In this document: positions 23,732-30,654 of the stretch, one piece after another | Numbering within the stretch: position 1 is the first letter of the stretch | Layout of the letters: every line of letters starts with the position of its first letter | IMG/VR virus record: IMGVR_UViG_3300042301_001808 | Span: 1-31,139 of that record | Length of the DNA: 31,139 nucleotides | Strand: one strand, 5' to 3' | From: a virus | Program-made: the position numbers and the translations under genes | Notes under the pieces: model-generated | Told to the model about the DNA's origin: nothing | Databases searched by the model: none | The model's input: the letters and a program-made list of their open reading frames with translations, nothing else

Positions 23732-25930
23732 CTATTTTTGTTTTGTATGTTGATAACCTGCTTCTATATTTTCAAAGTCATCTTTATAATTTTCTAATAC
23801 CATTACGTCAGCCGGGATCGGGTTAGTAATACTAAATGTTTCGTCTTCTAACTGTGAGCTTAATTTATCCATAAACTCTGGTTTAAAGAATAATTCAGCA
23901 TTTTTAGCTTTGGCTCTCATTATTACCGGTACTCCTCCTTTTGTTTCCGCTGTAGACGCAGCAAATGTAGCAGCATTATTATAATTAATACTCCATGATT
24001 GTACTTTACGTCTAGAAGAATACATTTGATTCATTATTATAATACCTTGATCATATGTTTTAGTGTATGGTTCTGTTTTAGCTCCATACATTAGTTCGTT
24101 TAGTTTTTCTTTAGGTATTGATGTTCCTCTATAGATGTAAGTTTCACCATTTAGTTTAGGATCTGCTATTTCAGGATAGTCTTTTTTTAATATTTTAAGT
24201 ATAGGAATTAAATGATCTAAATTAATAGTACCATAAATATCTGCTGTAGAGCTTGCATATTTTTTTAATAGTTTAAACAATGCATGTTCAGCTAGCGTAT
24301 CTTCTTCTTTTTCATTGTCATACCATAATATTGATACTCCCGATTCTTTATCTCCAAATAAATAATTTCCATACACTCCTTCTCTTAATAATACTTCGTA
24401 TATGTCTTTATTTTGTTTACCAAAATCTCTTAACAATATTCCTGCTTGAGCGTTTGCTTCATTTTCAATTTCAGAACCAGTTTCACCACTTGTATTATCT
24501 ATCTTACCATCTTCATCTTGCTTACGATGAACTAATTCATGAGCTAATGTTCTTAAAATATCAGCCATATTTCTATTAGCACAATAGATCCATATTTTAT
24601 TATTATTTGGATCAAAATAACCAAAGCTACTCATATCTTTAGCTTTGTTATTATCGTATGATAGTGTTAAGTTACGTGGAGGTTTTTGTATTCCCAAATT
24701 CTTAATAGCGTATTTAACAAACTCACCAATAGTAGCCGTTTGGCTTTCGTTTAGTTTATTATTGTGTTTTAGATTTTCTTTTAGTAGATTTAATTTGCCT
24801 ATTTCACTTCTATATCTATCTGCTATTTTTTTAACACCTTCATAGTATTTTCTAGCACAACTAATGTTGTCTACTCTATATGATGTTATTTTAAAATCAC
24901 TTAATATTTCTTCTTTACTTCTTTTATCTTCTGTTGTATCAATATGAAGAAGTATTAACTTTGTAAATGAGTCATATCCTTTATTAATTTCTTCTGGGTT
25001 GATTAATTGTTGCTGTCCAATTATCCTTTGATGATTATGGTATTCTTTGTTTTTTATTACTTCTGCCTTAAACTGATATACTTGTATTTTCCCACTTAAT
25101 ATATCATCAATAATTTTACTACTTTTTTCTGCATTATAGAATTCATAAATATCACTACAGTTTTTCTCAACCGTTGTAGTATACCTATTTAATATACTAT
25201 TATATTTATCTCTAACGTCATATTCCGCTTTTTCTTTTGAGTCTGCATCTACAGGTTTAATTATATTTTTTAGAAATTTTAATTTTGGTTGTTCAGGATA
25301 AGCTTTTACTAATTCATCCCAATTCTCAAAATATTCTTCTCCTCCTTTATTATTAGCTTTTGTTACTGAGTATGACATTTCACGGTCCTCATAGATGAAT
25401 ATTACAAGTAAATGATAGTCGTCTATAAATTTTCCATTTTCATCCTTTTTAGAAGATTTAGTATCGTCAAATATAAAATAAGGTGTTCCTTTTTCCTCAT
25501 ATCTATAACTTGTATACATTTCTTCTCCTTCTCCTCCTCGAGCAGATATACAAAATGAATATCCATTACCATATTTGATACAGGCTTTACGGTCTTTACC
25601 AACATATACTCTTAATTCATTTTGATTATAAACCAAATCAGCATTTTCTGGTTCACCATCATTTATTTTACCTGCTTTAATACGTTTTGGTTGATTAGAA
25701 TTAATAATATTTTCTAATTCTTTCCAACTATATTTAGTAATATCTTTATTAGATATTTTAGGACTACTTTTAATTTGATCAAAACGATTGATATATGCTT
25801 TGATAACGTCTGTTTCTAAACTAGGTTCTTCTTGCTTAAATTTGTCTACTAATGTATTAACTACTTTATTAGAGTATTCATCAAGATCTAATACTTCTTT
25901 CCACCAACCAACAGTAAAATTATTGTTCAT
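23732..25930 (-). CDS. Zinc metalloprotease / ADP-ribosyltransferase fusion
   Basis: From the ATG at 25928-25930 the product has 732 residues. A longer frame start adds a hydrophobic leader read from the AT-rich gap and is unlikely. Part 1 (1-390) is a helical region plus a domain with KACIKYGNGYSFCISARG (Cys117, Cys127). Part 2 (about 396-516) is a zincin-like domain: TLAHELVHRKQ, with HExxH at His464-His468 and a likely third ligand among Glu487-Glu491 (SEIENEANAQ). Part 3 (about 530-732) is an ADP-ribosyltransferase: YIYRGTS with Arg601, QSWSINYNNAATFA with Ser645/Ser647, and QLEDETF giving Glu695-Asp-Glu697, the full R-S-ExE set. LNE (ends 395) and LRE (ends 517) flank the zincin part and could be prohead-protease sites. 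Substrates are unknown. Confidence 0.78.
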   Translation of the reverse strand: MNNNFTVGWWKEVLDLDEYSNKVVNTLVDKFKQEEPSLETDVIKAYINRFDQIKSSPKISNKDITKYSWKELENIINSNQPKRIKAGKINDGEPENADLVYNQNELRVYVGKDRKACIKYGNGYSFCISARGGEGEEMYTSYRYEEKGTPYFIFDDTKSSKKDENGKFIDDYHLLVIFIYEDREMSYSVTKANNKGGEEYFENWDELVKAYPEQPKLKFLKNIIKPVDADSKEKAEYDVRDKYNSILNRYTTTVEKNCSDIYEFYNAEKSSKIIDDILSGKIQVYQFKAEVIKNKEYHNHQRIIGQQQLINPEEINKGYDSFTKLILLHIDTTEDKRSKEEILSDFKITSYRVDNISCARKYYEGVKKIADRYRSEIGKLNLLKENLKHNNKLNESQTATIGEFVKYAIKNLGIQKPPRNLTLSYDNNKAKDMSSFGYFDPNNNKIWIYCANRNMADILRTLAHELVHRKQDEDGKIDNTSGETGSEIENEANAQAGILLRDFGKQNKDIYEVLLREGVYGNYLFGDKESGVSILWYDNEKEEDTLAEHALFKLLKKYASSTADIYGTINLDHLIPILKILKKDYPEIADPKLNGETYIYRGTSIPKEKLNELMYGAKTEPYTKTYDQGIIIMNQMYSSRRKVQSWSINYNNAATFAASTAETKGGVPVIMRAKAKNAELFFKPEFMDKLSSQLEDETFSITNPIPADVMVLENYKDDFENIEAGYQHTKQK

Positions 25931-25949
25931 GTTTAAATATAATATATAA

Positions 25950-25984
25950 ATAAAAATAGGCGGTTTGAACAAGTCAAACCACCT
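25950..25984 (-). terminator. Rho-independent terminator before the protease/ART gene
   Basis: Minus strand AGGTGGTTTGA and TCAAACCGCCT pair with one A/C mismatch around a 5-base loop, followed by ATTTTTA. It closes the primase and nuclease unit. Confidence 0.85.
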
Positions 25985-25992
25985 ATAAATAT
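25984..25992 (-). promoter_or_regulatory. Intergenic ATATTTATA element abutting a terminator
   Basis: Plus strand TATAAATAT. It ends at the first base of the hairpin at 25958-25984, and lies 16 bases past the nuclease stop codon, an order like that at 4321-4356. Confidence 0.35.
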
Positions 25993-26008
25993 ATATAATT
26001 CTTGTAAA

Positions 26009-26794
26009 TTATTGTTGTACTTTAATAGATGTAGGTAATAATTCCGTAATAGGTTCGTGTTCTGGGTTTTCTAATTTGTATATTTCATATATATTTTTAA
26101 ACATATTAAAGTTCTTTTCAATGTCACTTATCACTTTTAGCTCCCATCCTTTACCTTGTATTTTACCTTTTTTACCTTCACCACGAGTAGATGCTTTTAA
26201 CCATAATATTCCCGTTTCTTCGACATGTTGATCATGTGTTTCGTTCCAGGCTTTAGCATATGACGCTAACTGTAAATCATATGATGTGTGTAGTGAATTT
26301 GATGTTTTAATGTCTAGTAACCATATTTTATCATTTAATTTAACAATCAAATCTGCTGTTCCAGCATATTGGTGTTCATCTGAGAATAAATGATATTCTG
26401 CCGCTATTAACTCTGGTTTATGTGTGTTCCAAAATTCAGCAAATTTTAATATCATTTTCCAAACATCTAAATTATATTTGACATTTCCATAATCATCAAT
26501 CCAATTTATTTCTTCTCCATTTATAAAGGCCTCTACAGCATTGTGTACTTGTGTACCTTCGGCCGCTGCCTTAGACGCTATTATCTCAGCATTATGTCCT
26601 ACATCTTTCAACCAGTTATGGAAAAATTGGTTTTTTGGGAAATAATTTAATATTGTGCTCACAGATGGATAATATTTACCATTACGTCTATAGAAACGTT
26701 GGTCCAATACATTTATCTGTTTGTTGTCCTCACTATATTCTACAATACGTTTGATTTTAGAATCTTTAATGATGTTTGTGTTTTTTTCTATCAT
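26009..26794 (-). CDS. PD-(D/E)XK nuclease, RecB/Cas4-like
   Basis: The 261-residue protein carries the RecB-type nuclease core in order: EGTQVHNAVEAF with His84, Glu133 in AAEYHLFS, Asp148 in AGTADLI, Asp161-x-Lys163 in WLLDIKTSN, and the downstream Gln175 and Tyr179 in YDLQLASYAKAW. Residues 1-60 resemble the N-terminal part of phage exonucleases of this group (YPSVSTILNYFP). It probably degrades or trims DNA ends in recombination or replication. It is translationally coupled to the primase gene through a four-base overlap (26791-26794). Confidence 0.88.
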   Translation of the reverse strand: MIEKNTNIIKDSKIKRIVEYSEDNKQINVLDQRFYRRNGKYYPSVSTILNYFPKNQFFHNWLKDVGHNAEIIASKAAAEGTQVHNAVEAFINGEEINWIDDYGNVKYNLDVWKMILKFAEFWNTHKPELIAAEYHLFSDEHQYAGTADLIVKLNDKIWLLDIKTSNSLHTSYDLQLASYAKAWNETHDQHVEETGILWLKASTRGEGKKGKIQGKGWELKVISDIEKNFNMFKNIYEIYKLENPEHEPITELLPTSIKVQQ

Positions 26795-27732
26795 AATAGT
26801 TGTAATTTTTTCTCAAGCAAGCTATGGAAGGTTAGTGGCTGTGTTTGTTCAATTGTATTTAAAAATGCTTCAAATCCTATTTCATTAGCATCTTTACCAT
26901 CCATTTCTACCATATATACTTCTTTACCATATGACATTAATTTTTCAGCTTGTTTAAGTGCATCTTTTCTAGCATCTTTATCTAAGGCAATATAGATACG
27001 ATTAACAGAAGATTCAACTAGTCTTTTCATTAATTTATCATGTAGTACTTTACCAAACAATGGTATAACATTTCGTTTGATAGTTAATGCATCGAATATA
27101 CCTTCAACAAGTATTATAGGTGCATCCCAATTTATATATAGTTCCCAACCAATAGCGTCTTTAGCAGCTACTGGAGGGTTTTTATATTTGCGATCTGAGT
27201 CATCATAGGCTCTGGCTATAAAATAGTTTAGTGATTTATTGTTATCATATGAGGGAATAATAACTCTGTTATTGTAAGGTCCGTCTTTGCAAAAACCAAT
27301 ATTATATTTTATAATATCATCTTGAGTAATACCTCGTTTCTTTAATGATATAAGAGCATGTTTTGCTTCAATTTGTGTTAGTTTGTCTAAACTATCAATA
27401 CGGGATAGGGAAATAAATTCTTTTGGTAATTCTAAAACACTATTTTCAGTGTGTTTTTCGTATTTAGATGGAACTATTAATATATTTAGTTCAGCTATCT
27501 TATCGGATGGTGCTTTAATTTTTTTAAATAAAGACAACAATGTTTTACCCTTAACACCACATATCCAGCAGTGCCAAAAGTTTTCACGTTTATCCGTTGT
27601 TCGTAAATTAATTTCTAATTTATTCTTATGATGTGAACAGAAGGGACATTTAAAGGCATAATTACCTTTACTTGTGGATTGTCCTTTATCTAATACCGAT
27701 TCAACTAGAAACAATAAAGCTGCATTATCCAT
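26791..27732 (-). CDS. DNA primase with zinc finger and TOPRIM domain
   Basis: The 313-residue protein has an N-terminal zinc finger, KCPFCSHHKNK (Cys29, Cys32) and FWHCWICGVKGK (Cys55, Cys58), and a TOPRIM domain with Glu210 and Asp214 in ILVEGIFDAL and Asp251-x-Asp253 in IYIALDKDARK. Size and layout match T4 gp61, the primase of the T4 primosome, which lays RNA primers for lagging-strand synthesis. No helicase domain is fused, so a separate gp41-like helicase is expected elsewhere in the genome. It forms a coupled pair with the PD-(D/E)XK nuclease. Confidence 0.88.
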   Translation of the reverse strand: MDNAALLFLVESVLDKGQSTSKGNYAFKCPFCSHHKNKLEINLRTTDKRENFWHCWICGVKGKTLLSLFKKIKAPSDKIAELNILIVPSKYEKHTENSVLELPKEFISLSRIDSLDKLTQIEAKHALISLKKRGITQDDIIKYNIGFCKDGPYNNRVIIPSYDNNKSLNYFIARAYDDSDRKYKNPPVAAKDAIGWELYINWDAPIILVEGIFDALTIKRNVIPLFGKVLHDKLMKRLVESSVNRIYIALDKDARKDALKQAEKLMSYGKEVYMVEMDGKDANEIGFEAFLNTIEQTQPLTFHSLLEKKLQLL

Positions 27733-27749
27733 ACAATGAATGTATGTTT

Positions 27750-28202
27750 TTATTCGGCCTCTAACAAATCTTTTCTGAAGAATGTACCTAATATATTATC
27801 ATTCATAAACCTATCATCTTCTAACACATTATATTCAAACAAACATTTTGTTTCCCAATATGTTAGTTGTTTAGATGTTTTACATAACCTTATTAAATAG
27901 CGTTTTAGTTCGTTATGAGGTAGTTGTTTAACCTCTTCTGACGAACCATAATATGTTTTCCAGTTGCTCTCTGTAATAACTTTTTTCTTAGTTGGTCTGC
28001 GGCCTCTAGTAACAGGTATAGCTGCTAATTCTTTTTTACCTAATTTTTTATTTTGGCTACTAAAGAATTGTTTTTTACCAATATACAATTTGTTGGTTGG
28101 AATATGTACTGTTAAATAAACATAACCAAACCATTCGTTTATATTGAAATTAGGATCGTTTATCATATCCTCTATTTCAATTTTACTTATAGTTTCTATC
28201 AT
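27750..28202 (-). CDS. GIY-YIG nuclease
   Basis: The 150-residue protein has the GIY-YIG fold signature with GYVYLTV (26-32) and LYIGKK (39-44), a later TYYGSS (84-88 region) and Glu117 in YWETK as the likely metal-binding residue. The end RFMNDNILG is typical of phage members of this group. Such enzymes are stand-alone homing nucleases or host-DNA/repair nucleases. No intron or extra DNA-binding domain is seen next to it, so I do not call it a homing endonuclease. It lies 17 bases before the primase gene. Confidence 0.8.
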   Translation of the reverse strand: MIETISKIEIEDMINDPNFNINEWFGYVYLTVHIPTNKLYIGKKQFFSSQNKKLGKKELAAIPVTRGRRPTKKKVITESNWKTYYGSSEEVKQLPHNELKRYLIRLCKTSKQLTYWETKCLFEYNVLEDDRFMNDNILGTFFRKDLLEAE

Positions 28203-28214
28203 AACTTGTTTTTA

Positions 28215-28862
28215 TTAGAAATCAAATAATTTTAAATTTCCTTGTTTATCATAACCTAAATTTTCAAATGAAAAATCAAATCCTAGTCCTATTTTTGAAT
28301 TTACTAAGTTTATAAAATCTATCCATTTTTTATAAACATTGTATAAATGACTAGACTCTTTCTTAAAAACAGACATTATGAATTTTACATCTTGATCATT
28401 ACCCTCCATAATACCCCATCTAGTTATATTTATAAAATCAATAATACCAGATTTCTGTATTATTGGCCAGAATGTTTTATCCTTATCTTCCAACCTATCA
28501 CCATACCATGTGTCTCCAACAAAAAATGATCTATTATTATAATATTCAGGATTATCTTCAAAAATTTTATTCATTTCTTCATTTTCTCTTACTAATCTCT
28601 TAGCATCTACCTTTTCAATAACTAAATATCCTTTTTCTTCATTATATTTGTATACTTTAACAAATATATCTGGGTTTTCTATCATTATAGCCATACGATC
28701 ATCCCATGATTTCTCGGCATTACCCCAAGTTGGATATCTATGACTCGTAATTACCTTGTCGGGCTGAGTTTCAAAATCATAAACTGTAGACTCAGTTCCT
28801 GATCCCAGCTCTTGTTTTTTTCTAATACTTATTTCGTTTAATAAATCAATTAATTTAATCAT
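28215..28862 (-). CDS. Tagged protein-kinase-like protein
   Basis: The 215-residue product starts MIKLIDLLNEISIRKKQ: a tag ending LNE. Then comes a kinase-like N-lobe: LGSGTESTVYDF (19-30) as glycine loop and Lys36 in PDKVI as the likely lysine. Near the end, GFDFSFENLGYDKQGNLKLFDF has Asp196 and Asn201 of the catalytic loop, and FDF in place of DFG. The protein stops right there, so it lacks the usual activation segment and most of the C-lobe. This resembles small phage kinase-like proteins of the Rio/ABC1 style. Targets are unknown. The tag suggests it is packed in the head and delivered to the new host cell. Confidence 0.65.
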   Translation of the reverse strand: MIKLIDLLNEISIRKKQELGSGTESTVYDFETQPDKVITSHRYPTWGNAEKSWDDRMAIMIENPDIFVKVYKYNEEKGYLVIEKVDAKRLVRENEEMNKIFEDNPEYYNNRSFFVGDTWYGDRLEDKDKTFWPIIQKSGIIDFINITRWGIMEGNDQDVKFIMSVFKKESSHLYNVYKKWIDFINLVNSKIGLGFDFSFENLGYDKQGNLKLFDF

Positions 28863-28867
28863 TATAT
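28843..28867. repeat. 25-bp direct repeat spanning a start codon, copy 1
   Basis: Identical to 29314-29338. It covers the ATG, the MIKLID codons and the five bases upstream of the kinase-like gene. Confidence 0.95.
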
Positions 28868-28916
28868 GGTATATTTTTTTTCTTTAATAAAGATTCAATA
28901 TTAGGATTAAATTTAT

Positions 28917-29333
28917 TTAAACATTTTCAATATTAATGAAATATTTAGGATCTAAGTAACCTTCTCTATTAGACAATATTCTTTCTTCAAAAAATTCCGT
29001 AAATTTAGAAATAACAGGTGTTCCTTCTTCTTCAAACTCATCTTTATTCCATACGTTTTCTACATTAATGGGTTCAATTTTATATCTTTCAGATATTTTA
29101 TTTCCATCTAATGTAATCCTAACATTTAAATCTTTATAATCTAGATATTTAAATAAACCTTTTCCACTTTTATCTCTAGTAGCAGCAATATAAAATTGAT
29201 TTGGATAAAGTCCTGAATTGTCTGGTTCAAATTTTATACCTTTTTCTTTTATGCTATTAAGAAAGGAACTATTTGTAAAATGGTATAGTATCCCTACTTG
29301 TTTAGCTTCTATTAAATCAATTAATTTAATCAT
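28917..29333 (-). CDS. Tagged ADP-ribosyltransferase-like protein (small, H-Y-E type)
   Basis: The 138-residue protein begins MIKLIDLIEAKQVGILYHFT. The tag MIKLIDLIE is followed by Ala, a good prohead-protease site, and the domain then starts with YHFTNSSFLNSIKEKGIKFE. Landmarks resembling the DarT/KptA branch of the ADP-ribosyltransferase fold are His18, NQFYIAATRD (Tyr48, Arg53) and a final FEERIL (Glu116 or Glu117) before YLDPKYFINI. DarT modifies DNA and KptA modifies RNA; the substrate here cannot be told from sequence. Homology is by pattern only. The start is coupled to the upstream structural gene by TAATG (29331-29335). Confidence 0.6.
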   Translation of the reverse strand: MIKLIDLIEAKQVGILYHFTNSSFLNSIKEKGIKFEPDNSGLYPNQFYIAATRDKSGKGLFKYLDYKDLNVRITLDGNKISERYKIEPINVENVWNKDEFEEEGTPVISKFTEFFEERILSNREGYLDPKYFINIENV

Positions 29334-29338
29334 TATAT
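29314..29338. repeat. 25-bp direct repeat spanning a start codon, copy 2
   Basis: Identical to 28843-28867; covers the ATG and MIKLID codons of the ADP-ribosyltransferase-like gene. Confidence 0.95.
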
Positions 29339-29644
29339 ATCATATTTAACTACAAACGTCATATCTGTATTAGGTGACATCATAATTGGTTTACCAAGTT
29401 TAGCAACAGCTAATAATTCATTTTCGTCATTATATAACCCAATAGTAGTAGCATATACATAAAAATCAGAACCAGTAGCAAAGTCTTTTAAAATACCATT
29501 ACTGTAGCTACCTGATACTAATGTTGGATTGTAAGATAAATTATAATCGCTCTCCAATACTAAACAACGAACCTCATTTTCGTATATAGTATGTTCGTTT
29601 TTAAATATTACTGCGAAAGAACCTGAATGTATTATTGCTGGCAT
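29333..29644 (-). CDS. Small virion structural protein
   Basis: The 103-residue protein is beta-rich and ends TTIGLYNDENELLAVAKLGK followed by PIMMSPNTDMTFVVKYDI. This end motif is one I know from tail or baseplate-associated proteins in phages of Bacteroidetes and other aquatic hosts, including proteins encoded beside fibre genes. Its location next to two Pro-Thr-repeat proteins supports a tail or adhesion role. Start is the ATG at 29642-29644, three bases after an ATATTTATA element. Confidence 0.6.
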   Translation of the reverse strand: MPAIIHSGSFAVIFKNEHTIYENEVRCLVLESDYNLSYNPTLVSGSYSNGILKDFATGSDFYVYATTIGLYNDENELLAVAKLGKPIMMSPNTDMTFVVKYDI

Positions 29645-29647
29645 GGT

Positions 29648-29656
29648 TATAAATAT
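29648..29656 (-). promoter_or_regulatory. Intergenic ATATTTATA element three bases from a start codon
   Basis: Plus strand TATAAATAT, 5 bases past the stop codon at 29662 and only 3 before the ATG. A promoter here would give a transcript that begins inside the gene or a leaderless one, which is evidence against a plain -10 role. Confidence 0.35.
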
Positions 29657-29661
29657 TTAAA

Positions 29662-30633
29662 TTAACATGATCCGTCTAATCCTGTTATATAAACAGGGTT
29701 AGTATTATTTACAGCTACGTTAGTAAATGTATAGGTTCCGTTACCAGTAAATGAAGTACAAGGGTACGAGCTTCCATTACTATCTGTTAATAATATACGT
29801 TCAGTACTAACATAACCACTTAAACTTAAAACAATAGTACAGAAAGGTCCACTTTCACTAGTAGTAAATACATTTAAAGCACCACTTGAGAATGGAAAAT
29901 CGTTTCCAGCATAATTAGTAACTGACGTTCCGTTTACCGTAGCTCCCGTAACTGTCATACTTAATGCTCCCGACCAATCAAAGTATAAGTAATTGTTTGG
30001 GTCTAGTGTCGGCGTAGGCGTTGGTGTTGGTGTCGGTGTTGGCGTCGGCGTCGGTGTCGGTGTAGGTGTAGGTGTTGGCGTTTCTGTTGGCGTAGGCGTA
30101 GGCGTTAAAGTAGGCGTAGGCGTAGGTGTTGGCGTTTCTGTTGGCGTAGGCGTAGGCGTAGGCGTAGGCGTAGGCGTAGGCGTAGGCGTAGACGTAGGCG
30201 TTGGCGTCGGTGTTGGCGTCGGTGTTGGCGTTAAAGTAGGTGTTGGCGTAGGCGTTTCTGTCGGCGTCGGTGTAGGCGTAGGCGTAGGCGTTTCTGTTGG
30301 TGTTGGCGTTGGTGTTAACGTTGGTGTCGGTGTTGGCGTCGGTGTTAGTGTCGGTGTAGGTGTTAACGTTGGCGTCGGTGTAGGCGTTAACGTTGGCGTC
30401 GGTGTAGGCGTTGGCGTCGGTACTCCTGTTATAGGTAAAATAAGAGAATTAGTACAACTTCCTATTGATGTTATTGTTACTTGAGTAGCAGTATCATCCA
30501 CTACTACTCCTAAACTAGATAATAATTCAGATACAGTTGCCGTGTTGGGGTTTACAACACCAACATCTGCTGTTAATGTAAAGGGTCCTAAATCTACCCC
30601 CAGTCCTGAATTAAGTGTTAATAATACATTCAT
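29662..30633 (-). CDS. Fibre-like protein with long Pro-Thr repeat linker
   Basis: The 323-residue protein has three parts. Residues 1-70 are a small beta-rich domain ([20 protein letters not shown], with [18 protein letters not shown] at its end). Residues about 72-209 are a (Pro-Thr)n repeat interrupted by Leu, Glu and one Ser, which will be extended and flexible. Residues 210-323 are a second beta domain ([20 protein letters not shown], several Thr/Ser-rich strands, two Cys near the end). Such proteins in aquatic phages are taken to be tail-fibre or head-decoration adhesins with a stalk. There is no signal peptide. The exact role is inferred. Confidence 0.65.
   Translation of the reverse strand: MNVLLTLNSGLGVDLGPFTLTADVGVVNPNTATVSELLSSLGVVVDDTATQVTITSIGSCTNSLILPITGVPTPTPTPTPTLTPTPTPTLTPTPTLTPTPTPTPTLTPTPTPTETPTPTPTPTPTETPTPTPTLTPTPTPTPTPTPTSTPTPTPTPTPTPTPTPTETPTPTPTPTLTPTPTPTETPTPTPTPTPTPTPTPTPTPTPTPTLDPNNYLYFDWSGALSMTVTGATVNGTSVTNYAGNDFPFSSGALNVFTTSESGPFCTIVLSLSGYVSTERILLTDSNGSSYPCTSFTGNGTYTFTNVAVNNTNPVYITGLDGSC
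30007..30420. repeat. Hexanucleotide repeat encoding (Pro-Thr)n
   Basis: About 414 bases of CCN-ACN units on the coding (minus) strand, seen as GGNGTN on the plus strand. Third codon positions vary through all four bases along the array. TTA (Leu), GAA (Glu) and TCT-type (Ser) codons interrupt it at intervals. Confidence 0.95.
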
Positions 30634-30654
30634 TTATTTTACTTATATTGTATT

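Noticed and set aside
27750-28202. Homing endonuclease with intron
   Set aside because: The GIY-YIG gene stands alone; neither neighbouring gene is interrupted and no group I intron features were seen.
454-29656. TATAAATAT sites as ordinary T4 late promoters reading the plus strand
   Set aside because: No plus-strand gene is supported downstream of any copy, so this reading would give only antisense transcripts. The motif is kept as an unexplained element instead.
29993-30484. Plus-strand open frame of Val-Gly repeats
   Set aside because: It is the complement of the Pro-Thr repeat in the minus-strand gene; GGNGTN repeats stay open on both strands.
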